Positions 22,858 through 32,809 of a stretch of DNA of 64,000 nucleotides are shown here, piece after piece. The stretch is from Limnanthes douglasii subsp. nivea. Its lineage: Eukaryota; Streptophyta; Magnoliopsida; Brassicales; Limnanthaceae. The stretch is from positions 236,497,770 to 236,561,769 of the forward strand of contig JAUPFV010000005.1 in the NCBI GenBank assembly GCA_036936605.1, written 5' to 3'. The position numbers were made by a program, and so were the translations under genes. Every line of letters starts with the position of its first letter. Within the stretch, counting starts at the first letter, position 1. Under the pieces are notes generated by a model. That model saw only the letters and a list, made by a program, of their open reading frames with translations, did no database searches and was not told the DNA's origin.

Positions 22858-23529
22858 GTTCAAAACTTGATTGAAAGGGGAAAGCTGGGGGCCTATGTGA
22901 AAAGAAGAGGGGGTAACAGACCTGATAACACTCACCGGGTTGGTCCAAGTAATGCAGCTCCGGAGGGAGCCATAGTTATAGTTGAAAGGTTTGACGTGGA
23001 ATCTGAGTACTTGGATCCCGATCCAACTCGGAACAGAGTGGGTGCTATAGAGGAATGTTCTAGGTCGGTCTCCGGGCTCATCAAGTTTTTCGAGTCGCTT
23101 ACAATTTTCGGAGGGGACACTATGACAGCTCCTACTGCTTCTTCGAGGAAGAGGCATGTTCATACTTTGGCCTCCCAGCTAGAAGGAGGCATGACATCTT
23201 ATCAGTTACCCAACTCATTTCCCTTCATTGTGTTTGATGAAGATGATTTAAGAAACATTGTTGGCCCTCATGAGGATGCTGTTGTCATAGGAGCATCTAT
23301 AGGGGGCAATGACATAAGACGAATCTTGGTGGATACCGGAAGCTCAGCCAATATCCTTTTCCTAACCACTTACAAGAAAATGAAAAACCCCGCTGTAATT
23401 CAGAATTCGGACAGATCAATCGTGGGCTTCACGGGCAGCTCAGCAGACGTGATCGGGGAGTTCGAAGAGGAGGTGTTATTGGGCAAGGGCCTTTCAAAAA
23501 AATGGTCAGAATACTCTTTATTGTGGTAG
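22858..23529 (+). pseudogene. pro: T1 protease region
   Basis: In frame with gag after the TAA. It starts VQNLIERGKLGAY, the usual sequence after the gag knuckle. The aspartic protease active site DTGSSANILF lies at 23332 onward, preceded by the hydrophobic strand IRRILV. At an A7 run (23496-23502) the frame is lost: this frame ends at a TAG (23527-23529), while the continuation (VRILFIVVDCPTCYNAILGR) runs one frame over from 23502. The protease would cleave the polyprotein. This copy cannot join it to reverse transcriptase without a frameshift. Confidence 0.8.
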
Positions 23530-23798
23530 ATTGTCCCACTTGCTATAATGCTATTCTAGGGAGGTCTTGGCTCTCTAGGATGCATGCAGTGGCCTCGACA
23601 GTCCACCAATGCTTGAAGTATGCTGTTCAGGGGCAGGTTGGAGTTGTCCGGAGCAGCCAAAAGATTGCAAGAGAATGTTATGCCACTGCCTTGGCTCCTC
23701 GAACGCTGGGGGCAGTCCGCATCGATGAACAATAGCAGTTTGAGGGCTTTTCTGGGGGTAAGGGTGAAATTGATGACCCCAGAGAGACCCCCGGAGTA
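23502..23798 (+). pseudogene. T1 protease-reverse transcriptase linker
   Basis: Continues the polyprotein in frame 3 with CYNAILGRSWLSRMHAVAST, a block conserved in gypsy elements just after the protease, and then QKIARECYA. TAG at 23733-23735 interrupts it. The frame stays the same across that stop into the reverse transcriptase, so this is a single nonsense lesion. Confidence 0.75.
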
Positions 23799-24800
23799 TT
23801 GATACCAATCGAAGAGGTTGAAACACACTGTTTGGAAGATGGTAAAAGTGTTAAGATAGGGTCCAAGATGCCATCAATGTTGAAAAAGGAAATGTTGAAG
23901 TTTTTGAAAGACCATCAGCTCGTTTTTGCTTGGTGCAATGCTGATGTAACTGGGGTTCCATCAGAGGTGATATCACACCACTTATCCGTCCGAAGAGATG
24001 TAGCTCCAGTAGTCCAAAAAAGAAGAGCTTTTTCCAAAGAAAAGGCTGATGTCATTGTCCAAGAGGTTGACAGGCTCACGAAGATGGGGCACATCAAGGA
24101 GTCTCAATACCCTTTGTGGACTGCCAATCCTGTCTTAGTAAAAAAGAAGAATGACAAGTGGCGCATGTGCATTAACTTCACAGACCTCAATAGAGCTTGC
24201 CCAAAATATTTGTATCCGGTCCCCCGGATAGATCAGTTAGTAGACTCTACCTCTGGGAACAAGCTGCTTTCCTTTATGGATGCCTTCTCCGGATACAATC
24301 AGATTCAAGTAGATCCGAAGGATCAAGAGCATACTACGTTTGTCACTGACAGGGGTCTACATTGCTATAAGGTGATGCCATTTGGTTTGAAAAATGCTGG
24401 GGCTACTTATCAGAGGTTAGTCAACAAGGCATTTGCTGATCAAATTGGAAGAAATATGGAAGTATACGTTGACGATATGATGGTGAAAAGTGTAGATGAG
24501 CGGTTGCACTTGTCTGATCTCCAAGAAACTTTTACCAACTTGGTAAAAGTAAATTTGAAATTAAACCCTGAAAAGTGTGTGTTCGGAGTGCAGTCCGGGA
24601 AGTTTCTAGGGTATATCATAAGTGAGCATGGAATACAGCCCGATCCGGACCAGCTCAATGCTCTATTTCAAATGGAGCCTCCTCGAAACATTAAAGAAGT
24701 ACAGCGATTAACGGGGAGGTTAGCTGTCTTCGGACAGGTGTGCTCCTTTCTTTCAAACTTTGAAGGGTGCAAAGGGGTTCGAGTGGACCCCACAGTGTGA
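23799..24800 (+). pseudogene. pol: T1 reverse transcriptase
   Basis: Reverse transcriptase (PF00078) copying element RNA into DNA. Visible blocks are WRMCINFTDLNRACPKYLYP, SFMDAFSGYNQI (first catalytic Asp), VMPFGLKNAGATYQR, and YVDD at 24465-24476 with the two catalytic Asp intact. The thumb region ends at RLTGRLA (about 24720). There a small deletion removes the few residues normally found before SSDRCAPFF and shifts the frame. The original frame runs out at 24800, and the true continuation is in frame 1. Confidence 0.9.
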
Positions 24801-27000
24801 TGAGGCTTTCAATGAAATCAAGAAACACATGTCCTCCCCCAAAACTTTGTTCAAACCAGTTGATGGGGAGACTCTCTTCGTATATTTGGCAGTTTCAAGT
24901 TGTGCCATCAGTGTTGTGCTGGTAAGAGAGGTCGATAGACATCCCCACCCAGTGTACTACATCAGCAAGAGCTTAGTAGATGCTGAGAGACGTTACTTAG
25001 AACTTGAAAAATTGGCATTAGCCCTGGTGATAGCTGCAAGGAAGATGAGGCCTTATTTCCAGGCTCATCCTATCATCGTCCGGACCTCTTTTCCCTTAAA
25101 GAATGTCCTTCAAAAAGCAGACATTTCGAGCAGAATGACTAAGTGGTCAGTAGAGTTGGGGGACTTCGACATAGACTTTGCTCCCCAGACAGCAGTGAAA
25201 GCCCAAGCTGTGACTGATTTTCTGGTTGAATTTCACTCTGATAGGGATTCAGAGCAAGCTACTGATATAAAAGATAAGAAAATGTGGATCGTCCGAACAG
25301 ATGGTGGATCTAGCACTATGGGATGTGGTGCAGGAATATGTTTAACTTCCCCATATGGAGACAATATGTACCAGGCTATTTGTTTTGCTTTCAGGGCATC
25401 TAATAACGAGTCCGAATATGAAGCTGCTATAGTTGGGTTAAAGTTAGCCTACATTTGTGGGGCTAAGAGGGTCAAGCTGCTAAGTGACTCCCAATTGCTT
25501 ATCCACCATGCCTTAGGCCAATCTGAGGCTAGAAAGGAGCAGCTTGTGAAGTATTTACTCCTCCTCAAAAATGAAGCACTAAAATTTAAAGCTGTTGTCT
25601 ATGAGCACATTCCCCGGGCAGAAAATAAGCTAGCAGACTCATTGGCAACCATAGCATATACGGAGTCATACCCATGGATCCATGTGCTTGAAAACCCTTC
25701 TATTCAACTTAGTAAGGGCAAAGAAGAGGAAATTTTTCAAGTACAAGTGAGACAGCCTCAAGACTGGAGATTCCCTCTCCTACAATATCTGTCCGACGGT
25801 GTCGTGCCTCCGGATAAATCACAAGCCAGAACGTTGAAACACAAGGCTCGTGGTTTTATCATATTGAGAGAGGTGTTATACAAAAAATCCTACAGTAAAC
25901 CTCTCCTACGTTGTTTGGGGGATGATGAGTCACAAGTGGTCATCTCCGAATTACATGATGGTGAGGGATCAGCCCATTATGGATTTAGAGCTTTAACAAG
26001 AAGAGTGTTACTCTCCGGATACTATTGGCCATCAATCATGAAAGATGCTAAGGAATTGGTGAGAAGGTGTGACCCATGCCAGAGGTACAGCAATGAAATT
26101 CATGTACCATCCATTCCTCTAGAATCCATTTCTGAGCCCATTCCCTTCACTCGATGGGGGTTGGATTTAGTAGGGCCTCTCCCCGTGGCGTCCGGAGGGC
26201 GCAAAACTATAATTGTGGCCATAGACTACTTCTCGAAGTGGATAGAAGCAGCCCCCCTGGCAGGGACAACGTCAAAAGCTGTCATAAAATTCATTCTATC
26301 CAACATATGTTGCAGGTTTGGTGTCCCACAGAAAATAACAACAGACAATGGGCCACGGTTCGACAATAGAGAAATGGAGAGCTTCTGTGCCTCAAGGGGT
26401 ATACAGCATTGTTTTTCTTCACCTTTCCACCCACAAGCAAATGGGCAGGTTGAAGTGGCTAATACAACTATACTTTCCGGCTTAAAGAAAAATTTGGAAT
26501 GGGCTGCTGGGAAGTGGCCTAGTTATTTACAAGAGGTCTTGTGGGCCTACCGGACAACACGTGGGGCTGCAACACAAGAATCACCCTTCGCCTTGGTCTA
26601 TGGGATGGATGCAGTAGCCCCCATAGAGAAGACCCTCCCTTCCTTTCGTGTTCACAACTTCTCCGAACACGTTAATGAGATGGCAATCAGAAGTCAGCTT
26701 GATTTGATAGAAGAAAGACGGGTTAAAGCTCACCTTAGAGTTGCACACTATCAGGGCTTGATGAGGAGCAGGTTTGCTTCCAAAGTTAAAAGAAGAGATT
26801 TCCAACCTGGGGACAAAGTATTAAGGAAGGTCTTCTTACACACTAAAGAAAAACTCTTCGGAAAGCTGGCCCCAACTTGGGAGGGTCCATATATCGTTGT
26901 TGAAAGAATTAAGCCTGGGACTTATTGGTTGGAAGACAAAGATGGCAGAGTTCTAACTCATCCTTGGAATATTGAGCATCTCCAGATGTACTTGGAATAG
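24735..27000 (+). CDS. pol: T1 RNase H, second RNase H and integrase
   Basis: A long open frame. About 24760-25250 is the gypsy-type RNase H (FEWTPQCDEAF, YYISKSLVDAERRYLELEK). About 25280-25660 is a second, archaeal-type RNase H: catalytic Asp in RTDGGSS, Glu in NNESEYEAA, Asp in LLSDSQLL and Asp in NKLADSLA are all present. Integrase follows: an HHCC zinc region with CDPCQR at about 26070-26090, then the DDE core with Asp at 26164, Asp at 26344 (TDNG) and Glu at 26452 (QVEVAN), 35 residues between the last two. A C-terminal DNA-binding tail ends near WNIEHLQMYLE. No ATG supports independent translation. It is the 3' part of a polyprotein whose upstream frame is broken. Confidence 0.92.
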
Positions 27001-27494
27001 CACTTATGTAAATATTTACTTGTTTAAACATCCATGTAAATATTTGGGGGCATACTCTTTCCTCCCCGGTTGCACGGAGAGGTTTTAATGAGGTGTCCGG
27101 GTTGTTAAATAAAATTCGATGCCTTCTTCAAAATTTTCTAAGTGTTTTTGAAGTTCTATCCCTTGTCATACTATCCGGACAGAAATATCTAAAGGCTATT
27201 TAAACTCTAGCCGGAGAATTTAAACACTCTCACAATGCAACAACTAAAGGCTACTTAAACTCTGGTTATCAAAACTAAAACGAACAAATGAAAGAAGACG
27301 ATGGTTATACAAAACAGAGATATTCATTGAGAAAAACAAACTTAAAGTTGCCTTGGCCTTCCAAGGACTTTTAATAGTCAAGATATAACACAAAAAACCT
27401 GTCCGGTCGAGCACCAGACACCATTACAAAAAAAAGTGCCTTGGCCTTCCAAGGACTTTAGTTTGAATAAAAAATAGACAAAGTAGATTGTGGG
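27001..27494. other. T1 spacer between pol and the antisense gene
   Basis: Non-coding, between two convergent stop codons. It contains a purine tract (AAAAAAAAGTGCC) near 27426-27440, which could serve as an internal polypurine tract, and two copies of GTGCCTTGGCCTTCCAAGGACTTT-like sequence (27350-27372 and 27438-27462). These repeats contain an inverted CCTTGG/CCAAGG core and might take part in 3' end formation of the convergent transcripts. Confidence 0.45.
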
Positions 27495-30465
27495 TTAAGG
27501 TTGAGCCTTTGAAGATGGCTCACCTTCATCTGCCTTCTTTCCCTCAAAATCGTTTTTCCCTTTAACTACTTTCTTGCCTTTGGGATCATCTTCCTCCCTG
27601 TCTGGGCTCTCTCCGGTCCTCTCTTCATCATCAGATAAGGACGCACTGGAGACTCTGTCCTCTTCGCCCATTGTGTGATATGGAAGGTCATCATCGTCTA
27701 CATAGCTCCACAAGTCCCCTAGGTTCCTCTTCGGAAATTTTTCATGAAAGAGTAGAACCATGTCAGACTTCACCCTCTCAAGCAATAACTCTTCAATTTT
27801 AATCATCTGGCTGGCGTATCCATTGATCTTGGCATTTATTGTAGCCTCTTGATCCCTTAACAAAGCGTTTCTCTCCTCGCCAGCCTTGGACACTGCGTTC
27901 TCAAGAGTAATCTTGTCAGTGGTAAAGTTGGTGATAGTCTTGTCCTTTGTCTTGATCTCTTCTTTCGAGGCGGTAAGATCTTTCTCCATACCGGACAGCT
28001 TCTCCCGGAGGTCTCTAATGGTTTCCTCTAGAGTGGCAACCTTTGTGGTGCTTTCCTCTTGACTCTTTTTCAGTTTCTCATTTGCCTCCTTTAGCATATC
28101 AGCATTGGCAGTAGCAGTGCGGAGGTCTTCGGACAGCTTTTCCTTCTCAGAATTGAGGTCTTTGATGATGTCTGCTTGACCCCGAACTTGTCTTTCCAGC
28201 GTGAGAACTAGCTGCACATAGTTAAGCAAGGAATCGGCTATGGTGTCCTTTTCACTAGAAACAATGAAAGTCTTACCATTGAAGTTGACCGTATTGGAGC
28301 TGCTCGGAGGAATATAGGGCCCTGCGAATTCATCTCTAGGAAGGCTAAGAAAGTATTCACCAAGCCCACCTAGACCAGTGATGTCCACTTCATCAAGGTT
28401 GAGATCTCCCCCTTCCACCTCATCGGTATGAAAGTCCCTTGGGATCTCTTCGGCCTGCGTTGGGTCAGAAGGGTCAGCTGGGAATGAAGGCTCCGGATCC
28501 CGGAGAGCAAGCTCATCTCCCTATGAAGCCTTTTTCTTTTTGGCTTCCCGGTCAGCGCCTTCACCTTCTTGTTTGCGAGTTCTCTTGGGAGCCCTTGGAG
28601 GTCTTGGAGGGTCTGCTTCCTGCCTTTCGGTCTCTTGCTCTACCACTTGCAAGAGACCAGCATCGATTTGGCTCTGAACCGGCTCCTCCGGGTCTGTTGG
28701 GGCATCCTTCTCAGCATCACTTGCCACCTTTTTTCCTCTCTTCTTGCCCTTCATTTTGCTTGGGGCTTTGGCCCGGCCGGGCAGGAAGAGTGTCCCATCT
28801 GGCTCATGGGACCTTTTAAGTACAGTGTCTGCAGAAGGCTGGGTGGTGAGCTCCTCCCAAGTCAGGTCTCTCCGACCTGTGGTGTTCCACAGGTGAGACC
28901 TTGCCAAGTTCCCACTGGTGAAGGCAGAGTGGAATCGGTTCCCCCATTCCTCAGCAGCCCAGGCATTGATTTTGCCACAAGTGACCTGTCCGGCCTTCAA
29001 GTAGTCCCCGAACTCTCTAGGCAGTTCTGTTAAAACAAAAAAAAAGACCAGTTAATTTAAACCAACTTAAAAAAGGAAGAAATGTACAAAGATTCGAAGT
29101 GTGAAATTTACAGTCACTCCTCCACCTGCTTCTGAGGAGGCTTGGGTTCTCTCCGGCCTTGATCTTCTTGCCGTTTTCCTAGGCGCCACTTACAAACAAA
29201 AACTGGCTCCTCCATTTGCTCTCAGACTCCAACAGATCATTGACAGCCTTGAAGCTGTCCCCCATATTGAAGTGGTAGAAGGGGAATTGGTGATGTTTGC
29301 AAAGGTTGGCCACTGCTGCAAACTCTTCCATAGGAAGAGGGATCCCGGACAGCCTTGATGCCATGATGCATGAAATCAGAGTATACCAACCATTGGGGCT
29401 CAGTTGGCTCGGACAGAGTTTGACCAGATGAAAATATCTGACAATCTCCGGATCCAATGGGAATCTGAGTCCCCAATTAAATAGCTCTGTAAAGAAGACT
29501 ATTTCGTTCCGCTTACAATCCATAAGGGTCTCCGGATCTATGGGAATCCTTATCTTCACGTTTTCTGGGATCCCCCATTTTGTGCGCATTCGACCCAGGT
29601 CAGCAGTATGGATGAATGCATACTTGGTCTTCTGTAAGGCCAAGAGGTATTTGAGCTCAACTCTGTGAAAACACGGCCCCACCTTCTCTTCAAGGCACTC
29701 CGGCAGGTCCGGATGCCTCAAGCACAGTTTTTCCTTGCCTTTTTTGGCAGCAACCACATTATCAGTCTGGCCGGAGGACTCAGACTCAAAAGGGACTTCT
29801 TCAGCAGAGTCCTCCATTCTTTCCTCCATGATTGTTGGGGGAATATCTGTGGTAGTGGTCCGGGAAGGATTAGAGCTTGGCTCAGCCTGGCTTCCGGACT
29901 GCTGGCCTTCTGTGTTTCTTTGACTTCTAGTCTCAGGCTGGGGCTCTGAGGCAGAAGTCTCTCTTGGAAGTACCGGACTGCTGGCCTCCGGACCAGATGG
30001 CCTTTCCCGGGGAGCTCTGATGGGCACTCCAGACCCAGAACTACTGTTTTTTGCCCCCGATTTGGAGGGAGTATTCTTGGAGGCTGGCCCTTTAACTAGG
30101 CGGCTTGTCCTCTTAACCACCAGTTTCTCCGGAGAATGCTCTGTGTCAGACCCCATAGCGATAAAAGGAGAAGGTTTCCTAACACTTGTGACTGTAACTC
30201 CTGGATCAACAGCAGGTACTGACTCCTGAACTGAGGAACCAGAGACTATAGGCGAGAGGGTGGATTGAAATAGTTTTTTGGGCTTAGTACCTTTAGAGGA
30301 GGACGATCCTCGATCTGACTCTGTAACGGAGGCGACTGGTCTGTCAACGGGTGATGAAGGTATCCCTGCTGCTATTCGTTTCTCCTTCTCAAATTTTTGT
30401 GCTCTCTCCAACTCTGAAAGATTGAGCCACCCACCTTTGATCAATGTTGTCCTTTCTGTAAACAT
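27495..30465 (-). pseudogene. T1 antisense gene: Transposase_28-like protein with coiled-coil tail
   Basis: Starts at a true ATG (30463-30465) and runs opposite to gag-pol. Residues about 1-210 are Ser/Pro/Lys-rich linker. The conserved core (about residues 260-440) reads LKYLLALQKTKYAFIHTADL, RTKWGIPENVKIRIP, NWGLRFPLDPEIVRYF, LCPSQLSPNGWYTLI and QFLFVSG, resembling PF04195 ('putative gypsy type transposon'). A candidate 85-bp intron (29111-29027) follows. Exon 2 encodes a basic linker (GKKRGKKVAS, PKRTRKQEG), then GLGGLGEYFLSLP and a long coiled coil, ending acidic and Lys-rich. With the intron removed the frame would span about 961 codons. Stops: TAG at 29181-29179 at a conserved Trp, TAG at 28523-28521, and possibly TAA at the splice junction. 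Function is unknown; nuclear action is suggested only by the basic tracts. Confidence 0.8.
29027..29111 (-). other. Inferred 85-bp intron in T1 antisense gene
   Basis: On the - strand, donor GACT|GTAAAT and acceptor TTTTAACAG|AACTG, with a T-rich tract before the acceptor. Exon 1 ends in phase 1 and exon 2 resumes in the matching phase (CTG CCT AGA GAG). The position equals that of the intron inferred in element A (7555-7629). The joined codon here is TAA, which would be a further lesion. Confidence 0.5.
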
Positions 30466-30899
30466 AAACTACCAAGGAAACCTTTGCTTTAGAGAGAGAA
30501 AGCTCTGAGTAAATTTGCAGAGTAAATGTGAAAGAGATAGTAAAACAGTAGAAAGTGATTTGAATTTATAGTAGATCTAAAAAGTGGAGTTGATTCCTAG
30601 GAGAATTCGAAAAGTTTGGCAATGATTAAAAGACGGCGCTGATGTCACCATTTGTAATTAAAGAGGTTGCTTTTCGAAGAAGGTGGTGTGAAATTCAAGG
30701 TGAAAAAACGGCTGGAGTGACCAATCAGAGAGCGACACGTGTCCCACGAACTCTAGCAAAAACCGTTTTGAATTCGTGAAGCTTTATCTATCCGGATAAA
30801 CCCATAGACCTGACCGGATTGAAAACTACTTATAAACATCGGACTGTTTTTCAGGTCTCTGACAAGAATACTTGTTCAAACACCTAAAAACGGGGCTCC
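30466..30899 (-). promoter_or_regulatory. Candidate promoter and leader of the T1 antisense gene
   Basis: Non-coding stretch between the antisense ATG and the 3' LTR. On the - strand CTACTATAAATTCA places a TATA box at 30570-30564, about 100 bases before the ATG, a usual distance for a plant gene. A purine tract AAAAACGGGG (30886-30895) near the LTR is the likely plus-strand primer of T1. Confidence 0.5.
30886..30895 (+). other. Polypurine-tract-like sequence of T1
   Basis: AAAAACGGGG lies five bases before the 3' LTR start at 30900. Polypurine tracts normally abut the LTR and have no C, so this is imperfect, but no better tract occurs nearby. Confidence 0.45.
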
Positions 30900-31385
30900 T
30901 CATGAGTCCGAATTCAGCATGCTCCCCGGACAGGGACAGATCAGTCCAAAGCCTCCGGACCGGACAGATCGGACAGGTCACATGGACCGGACAGATCGGA
31001 CAGGTCACATGGACCGGACAGATCACTTCGAACACTATGACCATAGGACTGTTCGAACTATGACAAAAGTACTAAAAAACCTAAACACTTCTTGACTAAG
31101 CTACTTGCTCTCCTACTAAGAGCTCATGGGTCTTTGAACATGACCCGGGTCCATTAAACATGACCCGAAAGCCCATAAGGGCCCAAACATCACACTATAA
31201 ATACCCAACCACCCGCATTAACTAGGGGTAATGAGAATTAACTGCTACCAAGCTGCTTAATTATCTCTCTACTCTCTACTCTAAACAATTAAACACCCAC
31301 AAACCACCTTAAAACACCCACACACCACCACTTAAACACCAACTGAAATTACCAGCCTACCCTCAGGCGATTATTATCCACACCA
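30900..31385 (+). repeat. 3' LTR of T1
   Basis: 486 bp. It matches the 5' LTR except for six substitutions, one of them in the terminal TG (here TC), and an extra 27-bp tandem unit (GATCGGACAGGTCACATGGA...) at about 30965-31020. TATAAATA at 31196-31203. Confidence 0.95.
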
Positions 31386-31390
31386 TGCTA
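31386..31390. repeat. Target-site duplication of T1, right copy (TGCTA)
   Basis: Exact repeat of 20857-20861 directly after the 3' LTR end CACACCA. Confidence 0.9.
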
Positions 31391-32190
31391 TAATCTATAT
31401 TCCAAAACAAAATAGCAAAAACAAGATATTAACCATGATGTGTATGCAGATTCATTACAATTCTGTCGTTCTATCCTACTGGCACATGTCAAGTGCTGAT
31501 TACCAGGTCATGGAAAAGTGAAAACTTGATGCAATATTTTTCGGGTTGGTGAAAGGCTTTACCACCGAAAATGATGGGTTTCATCGTGAAGTAGCCTCTC
31601 TCAAGGGTGTCTAGGATGCTTGTGAGGAAAAATGTACATCGTTGACCATGGGAAATACCACCATTATAAGTCATAATAATGGGCTCATTAAGAGGAATGA
31701 TGACTTGATGTCCTAAAGTGTTGGTCTGCTTGCCCAAAATATGGCACAAACATAAAGGGTGGAGGAGTAGTATGAATGCATTGCTGGGCTGGCGGTGGAA
31801 AATGGGAAGCTGACGGTTATGGTAGATGCTCTGAGGGTAAGAATAGAGCAGCATCGTAAACAGATGTTGAAGAAGGAAGAGGCCGATTTGGAGAAGAGGG
31901 AGAGATGGGTAATTGAGGTTTACATGAGAATGATAGCCAAGAAACAACAAGATACGTTGGATGAGCTGCTGATGCTCAACGCAGGCATAGAATTGGGATA
32001 GTTTGAAACTTTTGTGTATGTTGAAAGGAGACCACAAGTTGGTGGTACATCTACTTCTGGGCTAGCGCGCCCACGATAAGATTTGGGGAAAGTTGCTACC
32101 TATGTAGCTGCAAATGGTGCAGAGCATGAGACCGCGGTGGATCCTTTGGCATTAGGGGTCAATGCCCCACCCACATCACCTGATGTTTGA
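31391..32190 (+). pseudogene. Antisense ORF of element B, C-terminal part
   Basis: Resumes the antisense gene of element B beyond T1. The clearest segment, 31795-32001, encodes a coiled coil (VENGKLTVMVDALRVRIEQH, KKEEADLEKRERWVIEV), the counterpart of the coiled-coil tail in the T1 protein. TAG at 31999-32001 and earlier stops (for example near 31611) break it. The last 150 bases include GGTSTSGLAR and a proline-rich end. Confidence 0.6.
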
Positions 32191-32809
32191 TTTTCCTTAT
32201 TAATGAAATACTTAAAACATTTTTCTTTTTTTGTGTAACCTTGGATATAAAATTTATGATGGGCGCTCTGTGTACATAATTAAGTTTATGAATTTGCTGA
32301 TTTACTTTAGTTTTTTGTCTATATTGGAGATCTGACTTAAATGTGGAGACATGTGTTTGTTAGTTATTATTACGCTTCAGGACGTCCTTACAAGGTCGAG
32401 CTCAGTGTGGCTCATTGCATACCCGTTCGTGAGACTTGCTCCTCAGCTTTTTTGCGCCACGATATTTTTGACCCATTGCATGGCCAAACAAGGGTTTGAT
32501 ACTAGATCAGTTCGCTTAATATACCATGTACAAGGCCTTACATAGCTTGTAGGCGTGGCCAATTAGCTCATTCGTATTAATAGGCTCAATGGTCTAGGCT
32601 CAATATGGCCCATTGTGTAGCCCATGTGTGGTTATTGACCCATTCACAATTATAAGGATCAAGAAAGCTTAAAAAACAAACACATGTATTGGCGAAAGCA
32701 GTAAAACGTTATTGAAGTAATGATTGGAAATCTGATACCTCATTAAAAAGACCTCTCGCGTCATCAGGGGGAAAAAGAGCGCATCTTCTACGTTACAATG
32801 CATGGTGAT
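32191..32809. other. Element B spacer between pol and the antisense gene
   Basis: No gene. Equivalent in position to the T1 spacer at 27001-27494. Phrases such as TGGCTCATTGCATACC and TGGCCCATTGTGTAGCC recur (32409, 32460, 32607), suggesting short degenerate repeats. Confidence 0.4.

Larger units (their letters stand above)
20862..31385 (+). mobile_element. Ty3/gypsy Tat-lineage LTR retrotransposon (T1), full length
   Basis: 10.5 kb, bounded by LTRs of 459 and 486 bp and the TGCTA duplication. In order: 5' LTR, primer-binding site, gag, protease, reverse transcriptase, RNase H, a second archaeal-type RNase H, integrase, a 490-bp tail-to-tail spacer, an antisense gene on the - strand, a polypurine-like tract and the 3' LTR. 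The second RNase H is a hallmark of the Tat lineage. The LTRs differ at six substitutions plus one 27-bp duplication, so the insertion is young. Stops and frameshifts nevertheless break gag-pol at four places, so this copy cannot encode its own polyprotein. Confidence 0.93.

Noticed and set aside
21284..23866. Many open frames on the - strand and in other frames over T1 gag and protease
   Set aside because: They overlap clearly coding gag-pro sequence, lack family motifs, and start at odd codons; they are mirror frames.
29191..29196. TTT|GTAAGT as the splice donor of the T1 antisense gene
   Set aside because: Homology to element A continues past it (WENGKKI after the Trp position), and splicing there would leave exon 2 out of phase. 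The GTAAAT donor at 29111 fits better.
30826..31063. Open frames with a repeated TGQIGQVTW-type or CPVHVTCPI motif
   Set aside because: They are translations of the 27-bp tandem repeat in the T1 3' LTR on either strand, not proteins.
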